Part shown: piece by piece, positions 1-8,860 of the stretch
How positions within the stretch are numbered: the first letter of the stretch is position 1
Layout: every line of letters starts with the position of its first letter
Source: Streptomyces sp. JJ66
GTDB taxonomy: Bacteria > Actinomycetota > Actinomycetes > Streptomycetales > Streptomycetaceae
Length of the DNA: 64,000 bases
Direction of reading: 5' to 3'
Assembly: GCF_019303495.1 (NCBI RefSeq)
Contig: NZ_JAEVFI010000032.1
Location: forward strand, 66,814-130,813
Notes under the pieces: generated by a model
Told to the model about the DNA's origin: nothing
Database searches by the model: none
What the model saw: the letters and a program-made list of their open reading frames with translations, nothing else
Made by a program: the position numbers and the translations under genes

Positions 1-149
1 CGCACACCCGGCACACCCCGCAACCGGTGCCGGTTCCCCCTCCAGCCGTAGCGGCAGTTCAACGGGTGTGGAGCTGTATCGGGTCGGGCATTCCTGTACC
101 TCCACTTTTGGCCGGTACTCCACACCTTCGACCGTTCAGCGAGGACCCA

Positions 150-170
150 GTAGGGGCATCCGTAGGGGCA
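150..170. repeat. 9-bp direct repeat upstream of XRE gene
   Basis: GTAGGGGCA occurs at 150-158 and again at 162-170, a 12-bp period, about 60-80 bp before the start of the XRE regulator. This spacing suits a regulator-binding site on one DNA face, but that is inference. Nothing else recognisable is seen in bases 1-230. Confidence 0.4.
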
Positions 171-230
171 AGTAGCCGTCTGATGATGCGAATTGCTACG
201 AAGTGACACCTGCGGGGGCAAGATGGACAC

Positions 231-1337
231 ATGGCGATTGGGGAACTTGTCAGGGACCTACGCACGTCTCGCGGCTGGTCACAGGGGCGACTAGCGTCGG
301 AGATCAACGACGCCTTTGGGACCAACCTGGACCGGGAGTATGTGAGCCGCTGGGAGCGTTCCAAAGTGACGCCGGGGCCGTACTACCTCCGGTGCCTGTC
401 GGCCGTCCTGGACGTGCCCCTAGCCGTGCTTGAGGGTGAAGTGAAGCGCCGTACGTTCCTCAGCGATGTCGCAGCGACCGCCATAGCACCTGTGGTGGCT
501 TCAGACTTGCTCAGCGCGGGGTTCGCCGCCCGGCTGGCCAAGGGGCCGACCGCGGACGATTGGGAGGCGAAGCTCGCCACGTACGGCACCGAGTACATGA
601 GCCTTGGAGCCGCCGATATCCAACGCCGCGTCACCGGTGAGCTGGTAGCCGTCCAGCAGCAGCTAGACACCCCACAGCTCTGGTCCGTTGCCGCGCGTCT
701 GATGACGCTCTACGCCAAGACGTTCCCCGGCTCCGACGGGGCCAAGGCCGTGAACTGGTACCGCATGGCAGCCAAAGCCGCTGACGAGTCGGGCGATGAG
801 CACACCCGCGTATGGGTGCGGGGACGAGCGGCGATCGCCCTTGGCTACGAGGGGGCGTCCCTTGGCGTTGCCGACGTACTTGCTGATCAGGCCCTGGCCA
901 TCAGCGACAAGCCGTCCCTGGGGCTCTTGAACGCGGTCATGGGCAAGGCGCACGCCGCAGCCATCCGGGGCGACCACACGACCGCACGCAAGCTCATGGA
1001 CGAAGGCCGCCGGGTCTTCGACGCCGCCGCATCGTACGAACAGACCTCCGACTACGCCGTGCCCTGGTGGCGGATGAACGTCTTCACCTCGCTCCTCGCA
1101 GCCCGGCTGGGTGACGAGAGTGCGGCTGTGGCAGCGCAGGAAGCCGCACGCCGGGAGTTGCCCGCAACGCTGCCACGGTTCGCCACCCACCTTGAAATGC
1201 ACCGGGGCCTGATGCTCGCCCGTTCCGGTGATCGCTCCGGAGGCGTGGCCTACGCACGCGCAGCCCTAGACGAGCTTCCCCCGGAAAAACACTCGCTGAC
1301 TCTGCGTCTCCTCATGTCCGAGGTGGAACGCTCGTGA
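231..1337 (+). CDS. XRE-family helix-turn-helix regulator with TPR-like C-terminal region
   Basis: Residues 1-65 form a Cro/CI-type helix-turn-helix (LVRDLRTSRGWSQGRLASEI, then VSRWERSKVTPG). They are followed by a basic RRTFLSD segment with an Ala/Val-rich stretch (about 76-105), common in streptomycete regulators of this class. The rest (about 120-368) is alpha-helical and Ala-rich with repeats resembling tetratricopeptides, probably a ligand- or peptide-sensing domain. Such proteins are typically cytoplasmic DNA-binding regulators. Base composition looks slightly less GC-biased at third positions than the neighbouring operon, which hints at later acquisition. The target is unknown. It is convergent with the sensor kinase, leaving a 94-bp gap. 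Confidence 0.8.
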   Translation: MAIGELVRDLRTSRGWSQGRLASEINDAFGTNLDREYVSRWERSKVTPGPYYLRCLSAVLDVPLAVLEGEVKRRTFLSDVAATAIAPVVASDLLSAGFAARLAKGPTADDWEAKLATYGTEYMSLGAADIQRRVTGELVAVQQQLDTPQLWSVAARLMTLYAKTFPGSDGAKAVNWYRMAAKAADESGDEHTRVWVRGRAAIALGYEGASLGVADVLADQALAISDKPSLGLLNAVMGKAHAAAIRGDHTTARKLMDEGRRVFDAAASYEQTSDYAVPWWRMNVFTSLLAARLGDESAAVAAQEAARRELPATLPRFATHLEMHRGLMLARSGDRSGGVAYARAALDELPPEKHSLTLRLLMSEVERS

Positions 1338-1431
1338 TTTCCCTCGGTCCGCCATGGGTGAGCTTCACCGCTTTGAGGGCAGGGCGCGTCCTCCTCGGAG
1401 CGTTGGTGCTCCCCGGGCGGGTCGAAGCGGG

Positions 1432-2655
1432 TTAGCGCTGGCCGGGGAGGGGGAGGCGGGCGGTGATGCGGAAGCCGCCGCCGGGGCGGGGGCCGGTCTC
1501 CAGATGGCCGCCGACCATGCCGACGCGTTCGCGCATGCCGATCAGGCCGTGCCCGAGCCCGTCGGCGCCGCCCTCCTCGTACAGTTCCGCCTGGGCGCCG
1601 CGTCCGTCGTCCTCGGCCAGCAGGCACAGCTCGTCCGGCCCGTAGGTGACGCGCACCCGGGCCCCGGCCTGCGGTCCGCCGTGTTTGCGGGTGTTGGTCA
1701 GGGCCTCCTGCACGATGCGGTACGCCGTCAGCTCGACGCCGCTGGGCAGCGGGCGCGGCGTGCCTTCGATGAGGAAGTCCACCGTCAGGCCGGTGCCGCG
1801 TACCTGCTCGACGAGTTCGGTGAGCTGCTCCACGCCCGGCTGCGGCACGTACTCGCCGGGGTCGCCGTCCTCGCTGGTGCGCAGCACGCCCAGCAGGCGG
1901 CGCATCTCGGCGAGCGCCTGGCGGCCGGTCGCGGAGATCGTCCCGAGGGCCTGCCGCGCCTGGTCCGGTGTGGAGTCCAGGACGTAGGCGGCGCCGTCGG
2001 CCTGCACGACCATCACGGAGACGTTGTGCGCCACCACGTCGTGCAGCTCGCGCGCGATGCGGGCCCGTTCGGCGGCGACAGCCATCTTCGCCTGCGCCTC
2101 GCGCTCCTTCTCCAGCCGCGCCGCGCGCTCCTCCAGCTGCATGTAGTAGGCGCGGCGGGTGCGCAGGCTGTCGCCCAGCACCCAGGCCAGCAGCATGCAG
2201 ACGGTGAGGAAGATGGTGCCGACGACCGCGCTGAACGTGCCCGAGTTCTCGTCGTGCTGGAACAGGAACACCGTCGCCAGCGTGGGCGCGACGAACGCCC
2301 CGGCCAGCGCCGCGCGGGAGGCCCAGCGCACCTGTCCGGAGGCAGCGGTGTAGACGATCACCAGCAGCGCGAAGTCGGGGATGACGGCGAACACCTGCAC
2401 GAACAGCTGCGCCAGACCGGCCGCGCCCGCCGCCACCAGCATCCACTGGGGCCAGCGCCGTCGCAGCCACACCACGGCACACAGCGTCAGCGTGATGGGG
2501 AGGGCGGCGAGCACCTGCCAGTGCTCCAGCGTGGCGTACCGACCGGCCGTTGCCTCGCTTTCCAGCCAGATCGCGGACAGCAGCAGCAGGCAGGCGGCCC
2601 AGAAGCCGTCCACCCACATGGGATGCCTGCGGAGGAACTCGTAGAGCCGGTGCAC
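1432..2655 (-). CDS. Orphan NarL-type sensor histidine kinase
   Basis: Membrane sensor kinase of the HisKA_3 class, expected to autophosphorylate and donate phosphate to a LuxR-type response regulator. About five hydrophobic segments fill residues 15-160. The dimerisation box RELHDVVAHN places the phospho-acceptor at His205. An HATPase domain follows at about 300-400, with an N-box around VQEALTNTRKHG and a G-box near GLGHGLIGM. No response regulator lies on either side, unlike the usual paired arrangement, so it is orphaned here. A TACGCT -10 hexamer (2663-2668, minus strand) sits 7 nt before the GTG start, implying a leaderless mRNA and supporting this start. Confidence 0.88.
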   Translation of the reverse strand: MHRLYEFLRRHPMWVDGFWAACLLLLSAIWLESEATAGRYATLEHWQVLAALPITLTLCAVVWLRRRWPQWMLVAAGAAGLAQLFVQVFAVIPDFALLVIVYTAASGQVRWASRAALAGAFVAPTLATVFLFQHDENSGTFSAVVGTIFLTVCMLLAWVLGDSLRTRRAYYMQLEERAARLEKEREAQAKMAVAAERARIARELHDVVAHNVSVMVVQADGAAYVLDSTPDQARQALGTISATGRQALAEMRRLLGVLRTSEDGDPGEYVPQPGVEQLTELVEQVRGTGLTVDFLIEGTPRPLPSGVELTAYRIVQEALTNTRKHGGPQAGARVRVTYGPDELCLLAEDDGRGAQAELYEEGGADGLGHGLIGMRERVGMVGGHLETGPRPGGGFRITARLPLPGQR

Positions 2656-2783
2656 GTCACCCAGCGTAAAGAGGCATTCCGGCGGGCGGGTCAGCCGCAG
2701 GACCGATCCCCGGGCGCCGCGCGTACGCCCCAGGGTGGACGCGTGGCACCAGCACGCACCCCGGCCGCCTACCGTGGGACGAC

Positions 2784-3944
2784 GTGAGCGAGGACTTCTC
2801 CGACGCCGACGACCCCGGAGTCAGCGCCCGCACCGGGCTTGAGGCCCCGTGTCCCGGTGATGACGACGGGCCGGGCGAGCACCCCGGGCCGGGCGGTGAC
2901 GACGGGCCAGGCGAGCACCCCAGGCCCCAGGGACACACCGGGCACACCAGACGCTCCGGGCACGGCGGCCACTTTGGCTTCACCGGCTGGCGGGAGGCCA
3001 CCGAGCACGCCCTGTACGGCCCGGACGGCTTCTTCATGCGCGAGGCGCCCGGCGCGCACTTCCGCACCTCCGTGCACGCCTCCGCCCAGTACGCCGAGGC
3101 CGTCGCCGAGCTGCTGTGCCGGGTGGACGCCGCGCTCGGGTGCCCCAAGCCGCTGGCCCTGGTGGACGTGGGCGCCGGGCGCGGCGAACTGCTGGCCGGG
3201 GTGCTGGCGGCGCTGCCCGGGAGCGTCGCGCGGCGGCTGCGTCCGGTGGCCGTCGAGCGCGCCGCCCGCCCCGGCGGGCTCGACCCGCGCGTGACGTGGC
3301 AGGCGGAACCCCCGCAGGGCGTGCGCGGACTGCTGTTCGCCAACGAGTGGCTGGACAACGTGCCGTGCGACGTCGCCGAGTCCGACGCCGATGGTCGCTG
3401 GCACCGGGTGCTGGTCCGCGCCGACGGCACCGAACGGCTCGGGCCCCCGGTGGACGGCGCCGACGCGGCCTGGCTCGCCCGCTGGTGGCCGCCGGCGGTG
3501 CGCGAACCCGGGCTGCGCGCGGAGATCGGCGCACCGCGCGACACCGCGTGGCGGGCGGCGGTCGGCACGCTGGACGCGGGGCTGGCCGTCGCCGCCGACT
3601 ACGCGCACACCGCGCGCGACCGCCCGCTGTTCGGCACCCTCACCGGCTACCGCGACGGGCGCGCGGTGCCCCCGGTGCCGGACGGCTCCTGCGACATCAC
3701 CGCCCACGTCGCGCTCGACGCCTGCGCCGGACCCCGTGCGCTGCTGCTGCCCCAGCGGGCGGCGCTGACCCGGCTGGGCGTGGCGGGCACGCGGCCACCG
3801 CTGGACCTGGCGCGCACCGACCCGGCCGCCTACCTCCGCGCGCTGTCCGCCGCCGGGGACGCCGCCGAACTCCTGGCCCCGGGCGGCCTGGGCGGCCACG
3901 TGTGGCTCACCGAACCGGTCACCATCGCCAACCCCCTGGGGTGA
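2784..3944 (+). CDS. MidA/NDUFAF7-type SAM-dependent methyltransferase
   Basis: Class I methyltransferase of the MidA (COG1565) family; the mitochondrial relative NDUFAF7 methylates a complex I subunit. The bacterial substrate is not established. The SAM-binding loop LVDVGAGRGE is at residues 126-135, and the family-typical segment FANEWLDNVP follows. The first 65 residues are a Gly/Pro/Asp-rich tail with a duplicated DDGPGEHP unit, probably disordered. A TACCGT -10 (2770-2775) lies 8 nt before the GTG, suggesting leaderless translation from this start. It stands alone between the divergent kinase and the cofactor operon. Confidence 0.82.
   Translation: MSEDFSDADDPGVSARTGLEAPCPGDDDGPGEHPGPGGDDGPGEHPRPQGHTGHTRRSGHGGHFGFTGWREATEHALYGPDGFFMREAPGAHFRTSVHASAQYAEAVAELLCRVDAALGCPKPLALVDVGAGRGELLAGVLAALPGSVARRLRPVAVERAARPGGLDPRVTWQAEPPQGVRGLLFANEWLDNVPCDVAESDADGRWHRVLVRADGTERLGPPVDGADAAWLARWWPPAVREPGLRAEIGAPRDTAWRAAVGTLDAGLAVAADYAHTARDRPLFGTLTGYRDGRAVPPVPDGSCDITAHVALDACAGPRALLLPQRAALTRLGVAGTRPPLDLARTDPAAYLRALSAAGDAAELLAPGGLGGHVWLTEPVTIANPLG
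2862..2930 (+). repeat. In-frame ~33-bp imperfect tandem duplication
   Basis: Two copies of a unit encoding DDGPGEHPGPG lie inside the N-terminal tail of the MidA-type methyltransferase. The copies differ by a few bases and keep frame. Confidence 0.7.
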
Positions 3945-4105
3945 CCCGCTGTGGGACGGGCCGCCGGGCTCGGGCCGTCCGGAGCCGGGTGGGGCGCCCT
4001 GCCCCGGGAGCGTCGCGCGGCGGCGGGGCGCGTCGTGGGCAACGTCTAGCATGAGGGCGACGTCCGGTACCGAACCGCGGACTGGAACGGAAGGCACGAA
4101 AGCCC

Positions 4106-5029
4106 GTGAACGAACACCGCGCCCCCGAGCGCCCCGCGCGGCTGCGCGTCGGCGTGGTCGGCGCTGGCCGGGTCGGCCCGGCGCTCGCCGCCGCGCTCGC
4201 GCTGGCCGGGCACCAGCCCGTGGCCGCCTCCGGGGTCTCCGACGCCTCGCGGCGCCGCGCCGCCGAGCTGCTGCCCGGCGTGCCCCTGCTCGACCCCGCC
4301 GGGGTGCTGGCCCGCGCCGAGCTGGTGCTGCTCACCGTGCCGGATGACGCGCTGCCGGAGCTGGTGTCCAGGCTGGCCGAGACCGGCGCCGTGCGCCCCG
4401 GCCAGCTCATCGCCCACACCTCCGGCCGTTACGGCACCGCCGTGCTCGACCCGGCGCTGCGCGCGGGCGCGCTGCCGCTCGCGCTGCACCCGGTGATGAC
4501 GTTCACCGGCACCTCGGTTGACGTGCAGCGCCTGGCGGGGTGCTCGTTCGGGGTGACGGCGCCCGAGGAGCTGCGGCTGGCCGCCGAGGCGCTGGTGATC
4601 GAGATGGGCGGGGAGCCGGAGTACATCGCGGAGGAGGCCCGTCCGCTCTACCACGCGGCGCTGGCGCTGGGCGCGAACTACCTGGTCACCCTCGTGGCGC
4701 AGGCGCAGGAGCTGTTGCGCGCCTCCGGGGTCGGGGCGCCCGACCGGATGCTCGGGCCACTGCTGGGCGCCGCGCTGGACAACGCCCTGCGCTCCGGTGA
4801 CGCCGCGCTCACCGGCCCCGTGGCGCGCGGGGACGCGGGCACCGTGGCGGCGCACCTCGCCGAGCTGCGGCGGCACGCCCCGCACACGGTGTCCGGCTAC
4901 GTCGCGATGGCCCGCGCCACCGCCGACCGCGCGCTCGCCCACGGGCTGCTCAAGCCGGAGCTGGCCGAGGACCTGCTGGAAGTCCTCTCCGACGCGAGCT
5001 CCGCCGCGCCCGGGGACGGCCCCCGATGA
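4106..5029 (+). CDS. DUF2520/Rossmann-fold oxidoreductase-like protein
   Basis: An N-terminal NAD(P)-binding Rossmann motif GVVGAGRVGPALAAAL (about residues 14-29) is followed by a DUF2520 C-terminal domain, the arrangement of the YfjB-like/ketopantoate-reductase-like family. It heads an operon with panC and overlaps it by ATGA (4 bp). A role as a ketopantoate or related reductase in pantothenate synthesis is therefore attractive, but the sequence alone does not prove it. The GTG start at 4106 follows a purine-rich GGAACGGAAGG stretch. The preceding 160 bp hold no gene. Confidence 0.82.
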   Translation: MNEHRAPERPARLRVGVVGAGRVGPALAAALALAGHQPVAASGVSDASRRRAAELLPGVPLLDPAGVLARAELVLLTVPDDALPELVSRLAETGAVRPGQLIAHTSGRYGTAVLDPALRAGALPLALHPVMTFTGTSVDVQRLAGCSFGVTAPEELRLAAEALVIEMGGEPEYIAEEARPLYHAALALGANYLVTLVAQAQELLRASGVGAPDRMLGPLLGAALDNALRSGDAALTGPVARGDAGTVAAHLAELRRHAPHTVSGYVAMARATADRALAHGLLKPELAEDLLEVLSDASSAAPGDGPR

Positions 5030-6024
5030 CGCACCCGCCCACCCTGCTGCGCACCGCCGCCGAGCTGCGCGCGAGCGCGCCGCCGCGCGGCCCGCGCGCC
5101 GTGGTGATGACGATGGGCGCCCTGCACGCGGGCCACGCCGCGCTCATCACCGCAGCGCGCGCCCGCGCGGGCCGCGACGGCCAGGTGGTGGTGACGGTGT
5201 TCGTCAACCCGCTGCAGTTCGGCGCGGGCGAGGACCTGGACCGCTACCCACGCACCCTGGACGCTGACCTGGAGGTGGCCGCCACGGCGGGCGCCGACAT
5301 CGTCTTCGCGCCGCCGGTGGAGGAGGTCTACCCCGGCGGCGAGCCCGAGGTGCGCGTCGCGGCGGGGCCGATGGGGGAGCGGCTGGAGGGCGCGCACCGG
5401 CCCGGGCACTTCGACGGCATGCTCACCGTCGTCGCCAAGCTGCTGCACCTGACCGCGCCGGACGTCGCCCTGTACGGCGAGAAGGACGCGCAGCAGCTCG
5501 CGCTGATCCGGCGCATGGTGCGGGACCTGAACTTCCCCGTCGAGATCGTGGGCGTGCCCACCGTGCGCGAGCCGGACGGGCTGGCCCTGTCCAGCCGCAA
5601 CCGCTATCTCTCCCGCCCCGAGCGCCGTACCGCGCTCACGCTCTCCCGCGCGCTGTTCGCGGCCCGGGACCGGCTGACGGCCGAGTCCGCGCTGCGCGCC
5701 CGGGCCGAGGCGGCCGGGGCGCACGAGGGGCGGGCGGCGGCGCTGGCCCGGGTGGGGGAGTCGCGGGCGTCGGCGGACGCGCACGCCCTGGCGCACGCCC
5801 ACGGCCTGCCGTCGGCCGCGCTGGCCGCCGCCCGGGCGGTGCTGGCGGAGGCCGACCGGCTGGAGATCGACTACCTCGCGCTGGTGAACCCGGCCGACTT
5901 CACCGACGTCACCGACGGCTACACCGGTGAGGCCGTGCTCGCCGTCGCCGCCCGGGTCGGCACCACCCGGCTCATCGACAACGTCCGCCTCTGCTTCGGG
6001 GGCCCGACCGGAGCATCCGCATGA
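5026..6024 (+). CDS. panC: Pantoate--beta-alanine ligase (pantothenate synthetase)
   Basis: Condenses pantoate and beta-alanine with ATP to pantothenate, the last step before CoA synthesis. The nucleotidyl-transferase HIGH-like motif is MTMGALHAGH near residue 25, and the pantoate site is seen in NPLQFGAGEDL. The KMSKS-like loop is ALSSRNRYLS near residue 190. At 332 aa it is slightly longer than many PanC proteins because of an Ala-rich insertion at about 215-265. It overlaps both neighbours by 4 bp (ATGA), indicating translational coupling within the panC-nadBC-coaX operon. Confidence 0.95.
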   Translation: MTHPPTLLRTAAELRASAPPRGPRAVVMTMGALHAGHAALITAARARAGRDGQVVVTVFVNPLQFGAGEDLDRYPRTLDADLEVAATAGADIVFAPPVEEVYPGGEPEVRVAAGPMGERLEGAHRPGHFDGMLTVVAKLLHLTAPDVALYGEKDAQQLALIRRMVRDLNFPVEIVGVPTVREPDGLALSSRNRYLSRPERRTALTLSRALFAARDRLTAESALRARAEAAGAHEGRAAALARVGESRASADAHALAHAHGLPSAALAAARAVLAEADRLEIDYLALVNPADFTDVTDGYTGEAVLAVAARVGTTRLIDNVRLCFGGPTGASA

Positions 6025-7802
6025 ACCACGCGCCCACGACCCACCCCCACGGCATACAGGCCCTCACCGCCCCGCTGCCGAGCTGGGCGATCGAGGCGGA
6101 CGTCGTCGTGGTCGGTACCGGCGTGGCCGGGCTGACGGCGGCCCTGCGCTGCGCCGCTGCGGGCCGTACCACCGTCATCGTCACCAAGACCGACCTGGGC
6201 GAGGGCTCCACCCGCTGGGCGCAGGGCGGCATCGCCGCGGCCCTCGGCGAGGGCGACACCCCCGAGCAGCACCTCGCCGACACCCTCACCGCGGGCGCCG
6301 GGCTGTGCGACGAGGACGCGGTGCGCACCCTGGTCACCGAGGGCCCGGCCGCCGTGCGCCGCCTGATCGCCGCCGGAGCCGTCTTCGACACCGCGCCGGA
6401 GTCCGGCCAGATCGCGCTCACCCGGGAGGGCGGCCACCACCGCCGCCGCATCGCCCACGCGGGCGGCGACGCCACCGGCGCGGAGATCTCCCGCGCGCTG
6501 CTGCACGCCGTCCGCGCCGCCGGTATCCGCACCATCGACCACGCGCTCGTGCTCGACCTGCTGCGCGACGCCGGTGGCCGGGCGGCGGGCGTCACCCTGC
6601 ACGTGATGGGCGAGGGGCGGCACGACGGGGTGGGCGCCGTGCACGCCCCGGCGGTGGTGCTGGCTACCGGCGGCATGGGCCAGGTGTTCTCGGCCACCAC
6701 CAACCCGGCTGTCTCCACCGGGGACGGCGTGGCGCTCGCGCTGCGCGCCGGAGCGGAGGTCAGCGACCTGGAGTTCGTGCAGTTCCACCCCACTGTGCTG
6801 TATCTGGGGCCCGGCGCGCGCGGACAGCAGCCGCTGATCTCGGAGGCGGTGCGCGGCGAGGGCGCCCACCTGGTGGACGCCGACGGGGTGCGGTTCATGA
6901 CCGGGCAGCACCCGCTGGGCGAGCTGGCCCCGCGCGACGTCGTCGCCAAGGGCATCATGCGCCGCTGCCAGGAGCGGGGCACCGACCACATGTTCCTCGA
7001 CGCCCGGCACTTCGGCGCCGCGATGTGGGCCGAGCGCTTTCCCACGATCCTGGCCGCCTGCCGCGCCCACGGCATCGACCCGGTGACGCGGCCGGTCCCC
7101 GTCGCCCCGGCCGCGCACTACGCCTCCGGCGGCATCCGCACCGACCTGCGGGGCCGCACCACCGTGCCCGGTCTGTACGCCTGCGGGGAAGCCGCCTGCA
7201 CCGGCGTGCACGGCGCCAACCGGCTGGCGTCGAACTCGCTGCTGGAGGGTCTGGTGTTCGCCGAGCACATCGCGGCCGACATCACCGGCGCCCCGGCCGG
7301 CCCCCGCGACGGCGCCCCGGCCGATGCGTGGGCACCCGCCGCGTCCCCGGGTCCGGGTCCGGGTCCGCTGACCGTCGCCGTCCGGCAGACGCCGCTGCTG
7401 CCGCCGCAGGCGCGCGGCACCCTCCAGCGCGCCATGACGGCGGGCGCGGGCGTGCTGCGCTCGGCGGCCAGCCTGGACGCGGCCGCCGAGGCGCTGCGGG
7501 AGCTGCCGCGCGCGCCGGACAGCCAGCCCGTCGAGCCGGGCACCGAGGCGTGGGAGGCCACCAACCTGCACCTGGTGGCGTCCGTGCTCGTCGCCGCCGC
7601 CCGGCAGCGCGCGGAGACCCGGGGTTGCCACTGGCGCGAGGACCACCCAGACCGCGACGATGCCCACTGGGCCCGGCACCTCGTCGTCACCCTCGACGCC
7701 GGGGCCGAGCCCGGGTCTGACGCCCCCGCCCTCACCCTGCGCACCACCGACGCGACCGGCTTCCCGCCGGTCGTCCCCGCCGCCCTCCAGGAGAAGCCGT
7801 GA
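6021..7802 (+). CDS. nadB: L-aspartate oxidase
   Basis: FAD enzyme oxidising L-aspartate to iminoaspartate, the first step of de novo NAD synthesis. The FAD dinucleotide fold is VVVVGTGVAGLTAALR near residue 30. The substrate-side signatures REGGHHRRRI and GANRLASNSLLEG are present, and the C-terminal helical domain begins near 450. Length (593 aa) fits the family. The quinolinate synthase partner nadA is not in this window, so the pathway is split. Start and stop codons overlap panC and nadC by 4 bp. Confidence 0.95.
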   Translation: MNHAPTTHPHGIQALTAPLPSWAIEADVVVVGTGVAGLTAALRCAAAGRTTVIVTKTDLGEGSTRWAQGGIAAALGEGDTPEQHLADTLTAGAGLCDEDAVRTLVTEGPAAVRRLIAAGAVFDTAPESGQIALTREGGHHRRRIAHAGGDATGAEISRALLHAVRAAGIRTIDHALVLDLLRDAGGRAAGVTLHVMGEGRHDGVGAVHAPAVVLATGGMGQVFSATTNPAVSTGDGVALALRAGAEVSDLEFVQFHPTVLYLGPGARGQQPLISEAVRGEGAHLVDADGVRFMTGQHPLGELAPRDVVAKGIMRRCQERGTDHMFLDARHFGAAMWAERFPTILAACRAHGIDPVTRPVPVAPAAHYASGGIRTDLRGRTTVPGLYACGEAACTGVHGANRLASNSLLEGLVFAEHIAADITGAPAGPRDGAPADAWAPAASPGPGPGPLTVAVRQTPLLPPQARGTLQRAMTAGAGVLRSAASLDAAAEALRELPRAPDSQPVEPGTEAWEATNLHLVASVLVAAARQRAETRGCHWREDHPDRDDAHWARHLVVTLDAGAEPGSDAPALTLRTTDATGFPPVVPAALQEKP

Positions 7803-8857
7803 CAGCCCCCGACGAGCCCCGCCCGACCGTAGACCTGCCGCTGCTCCAGATCGGCGGCCTGGACGCCTCCCTGGGCGGCGGCTGCGGCGACGCCTGCGGC
7901 TGCGGCGTTCCCGAGTCTGACGACGCGCTCGACCCGCTGGAGTGCGGTCTTGACCCCGACCTCGCCCAGCTCCTGGCCGCCGCCGGGCTCGACCCGGTGC
8001 GGGTGGAGGACATCGCGCACCTGGCGATCGAGGAGGACCTCGACCACGGCGTGGACGTCACCACCGTCGCCACCATCCCCGAGGAGGCCGTCGCCACCGG
8101 CGACTTCACCGCCCGGGAGGCCGGTGTGGTGGCGGGCCTGCGCGTCGCCGAGGCGGTGCTGTCGGTGGTGTGCACCGACGAGTTCGAGGTCGAGCGGCAC
8201 GCCGAGGACGGCGACCGGGTCGAGGCGGGCACCACCCTGCTGAGCGTCCGCACCCGCACCCGCGACCTGCTCACCGGCGAACGCAGCGCGCTCAACCTGC
8301 TGTGCCACCTGTCCGGCATCGCCACCGCGACCCGCGCCTGGGCGGACGCGCTGGCCGGGACCAAGGCCCGCGTCCGCGACACCCGCAAGACGACGCCGGG
8401 CCTGCGCGCGCTGGAGAAGTACGCGGTGCGCTGCGGCGGCGGCGTCAACCACCGGTTCTCGCTGTCCGACGCGGCGCTGGTCAAGGACAACCACGTGGTG
8501 GCGGCCGGCGGCGTCGCGGCGGCCTTCCGGGCGGTGCGCGAGGAGTTCCCGGACCTGCCCATCGAGGTGGAGGTGGACCGGCTGGACCAGATCGAGCCGG
8601 TGCTCGCCGAGGGCGCCGACCTCATCCTGCTGGACAACTTCACCCCCGAGCAGACCGCCGAGGCCGTCGCCCTGGCCGCCGGACGCGCCGTGCTGGAGTC
8701 CTCCGGACGGCTGACGCTGGCGAACGCCGCCGCGTACGCGGCCACCGGCGTGGACTACCTGGCCGTGGGCGCGCTCACCCACTCCACGCCGATCCTCGAC
8801 ATCGGCCTGGACCTGCGCGACGAGCACCGCGCCGGGGCCGACGGGAACGGTGCCTGA
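7799..8857 (+). CDS. nadC: Nicotinate-nucleotide pyrophosphorylase (carboxylating)
   Basis: Converts quinolinate and PRPP to nicotinate mononucleotide. The catalytic region has RDTRKTTPGLRALEKYAV and CGGGVNHR near residues 192-220, and the barrel motifs LLDNFTPEQ and VDYLAVGALTHS follow. At 352 aa it is about 65 residues longer than typical NadC. The extra N-terminus has a cysteine-dense stretch GGGCGDACGCG that could bind metal, a feature I believe is shared by streptomycete NadC proteins. It is translationally coupled to nadB, and coaX follows after 3 bp. Confidence 0.95.
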   Translation: MTAPDEPRPTVDLPLLQIGGLDASLGGGCGDACGCGVPESDDALDPLECGLDPDLAQLLAAAGLDPVRVEDIAHLAIEEDLDHGVDVTTVATIPEEAVATGDFTAREAGVVAGLRVAEAVLSVVCTDEFEVERHAEDGDRVEAGTTLLSVRTRTRDLLTGERSALNLLCHLSGIATATRAWADALAGTKARVRDTRKTTPGLRALEKYAVRCGGGVNHRFSLSDAALVKDNHVVAAGGVAAAFRAVREEFPDLPIEVEVDRLDQIEPVLAEGADLILLDNFTPEQTAEAVALAAGRAVLESSGRLTLANAAAYAATGVDYLAVGALTHSTPILDIGLDLRDEHRAGADGNGA

Positions 8858-8860
8858 GCG

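Noticed and set aside
1250..2617. Long open frame on the minus strand, Arg/Gly-rich
   Set aside because: Shadow of the sensor kinase gene in another frame; low-complexity composition typical of high-GC off-frame translation. The same applies to large off-frame ORFs over the nadB, nadC, clpC, cseABC, ilvD and ppk genes.
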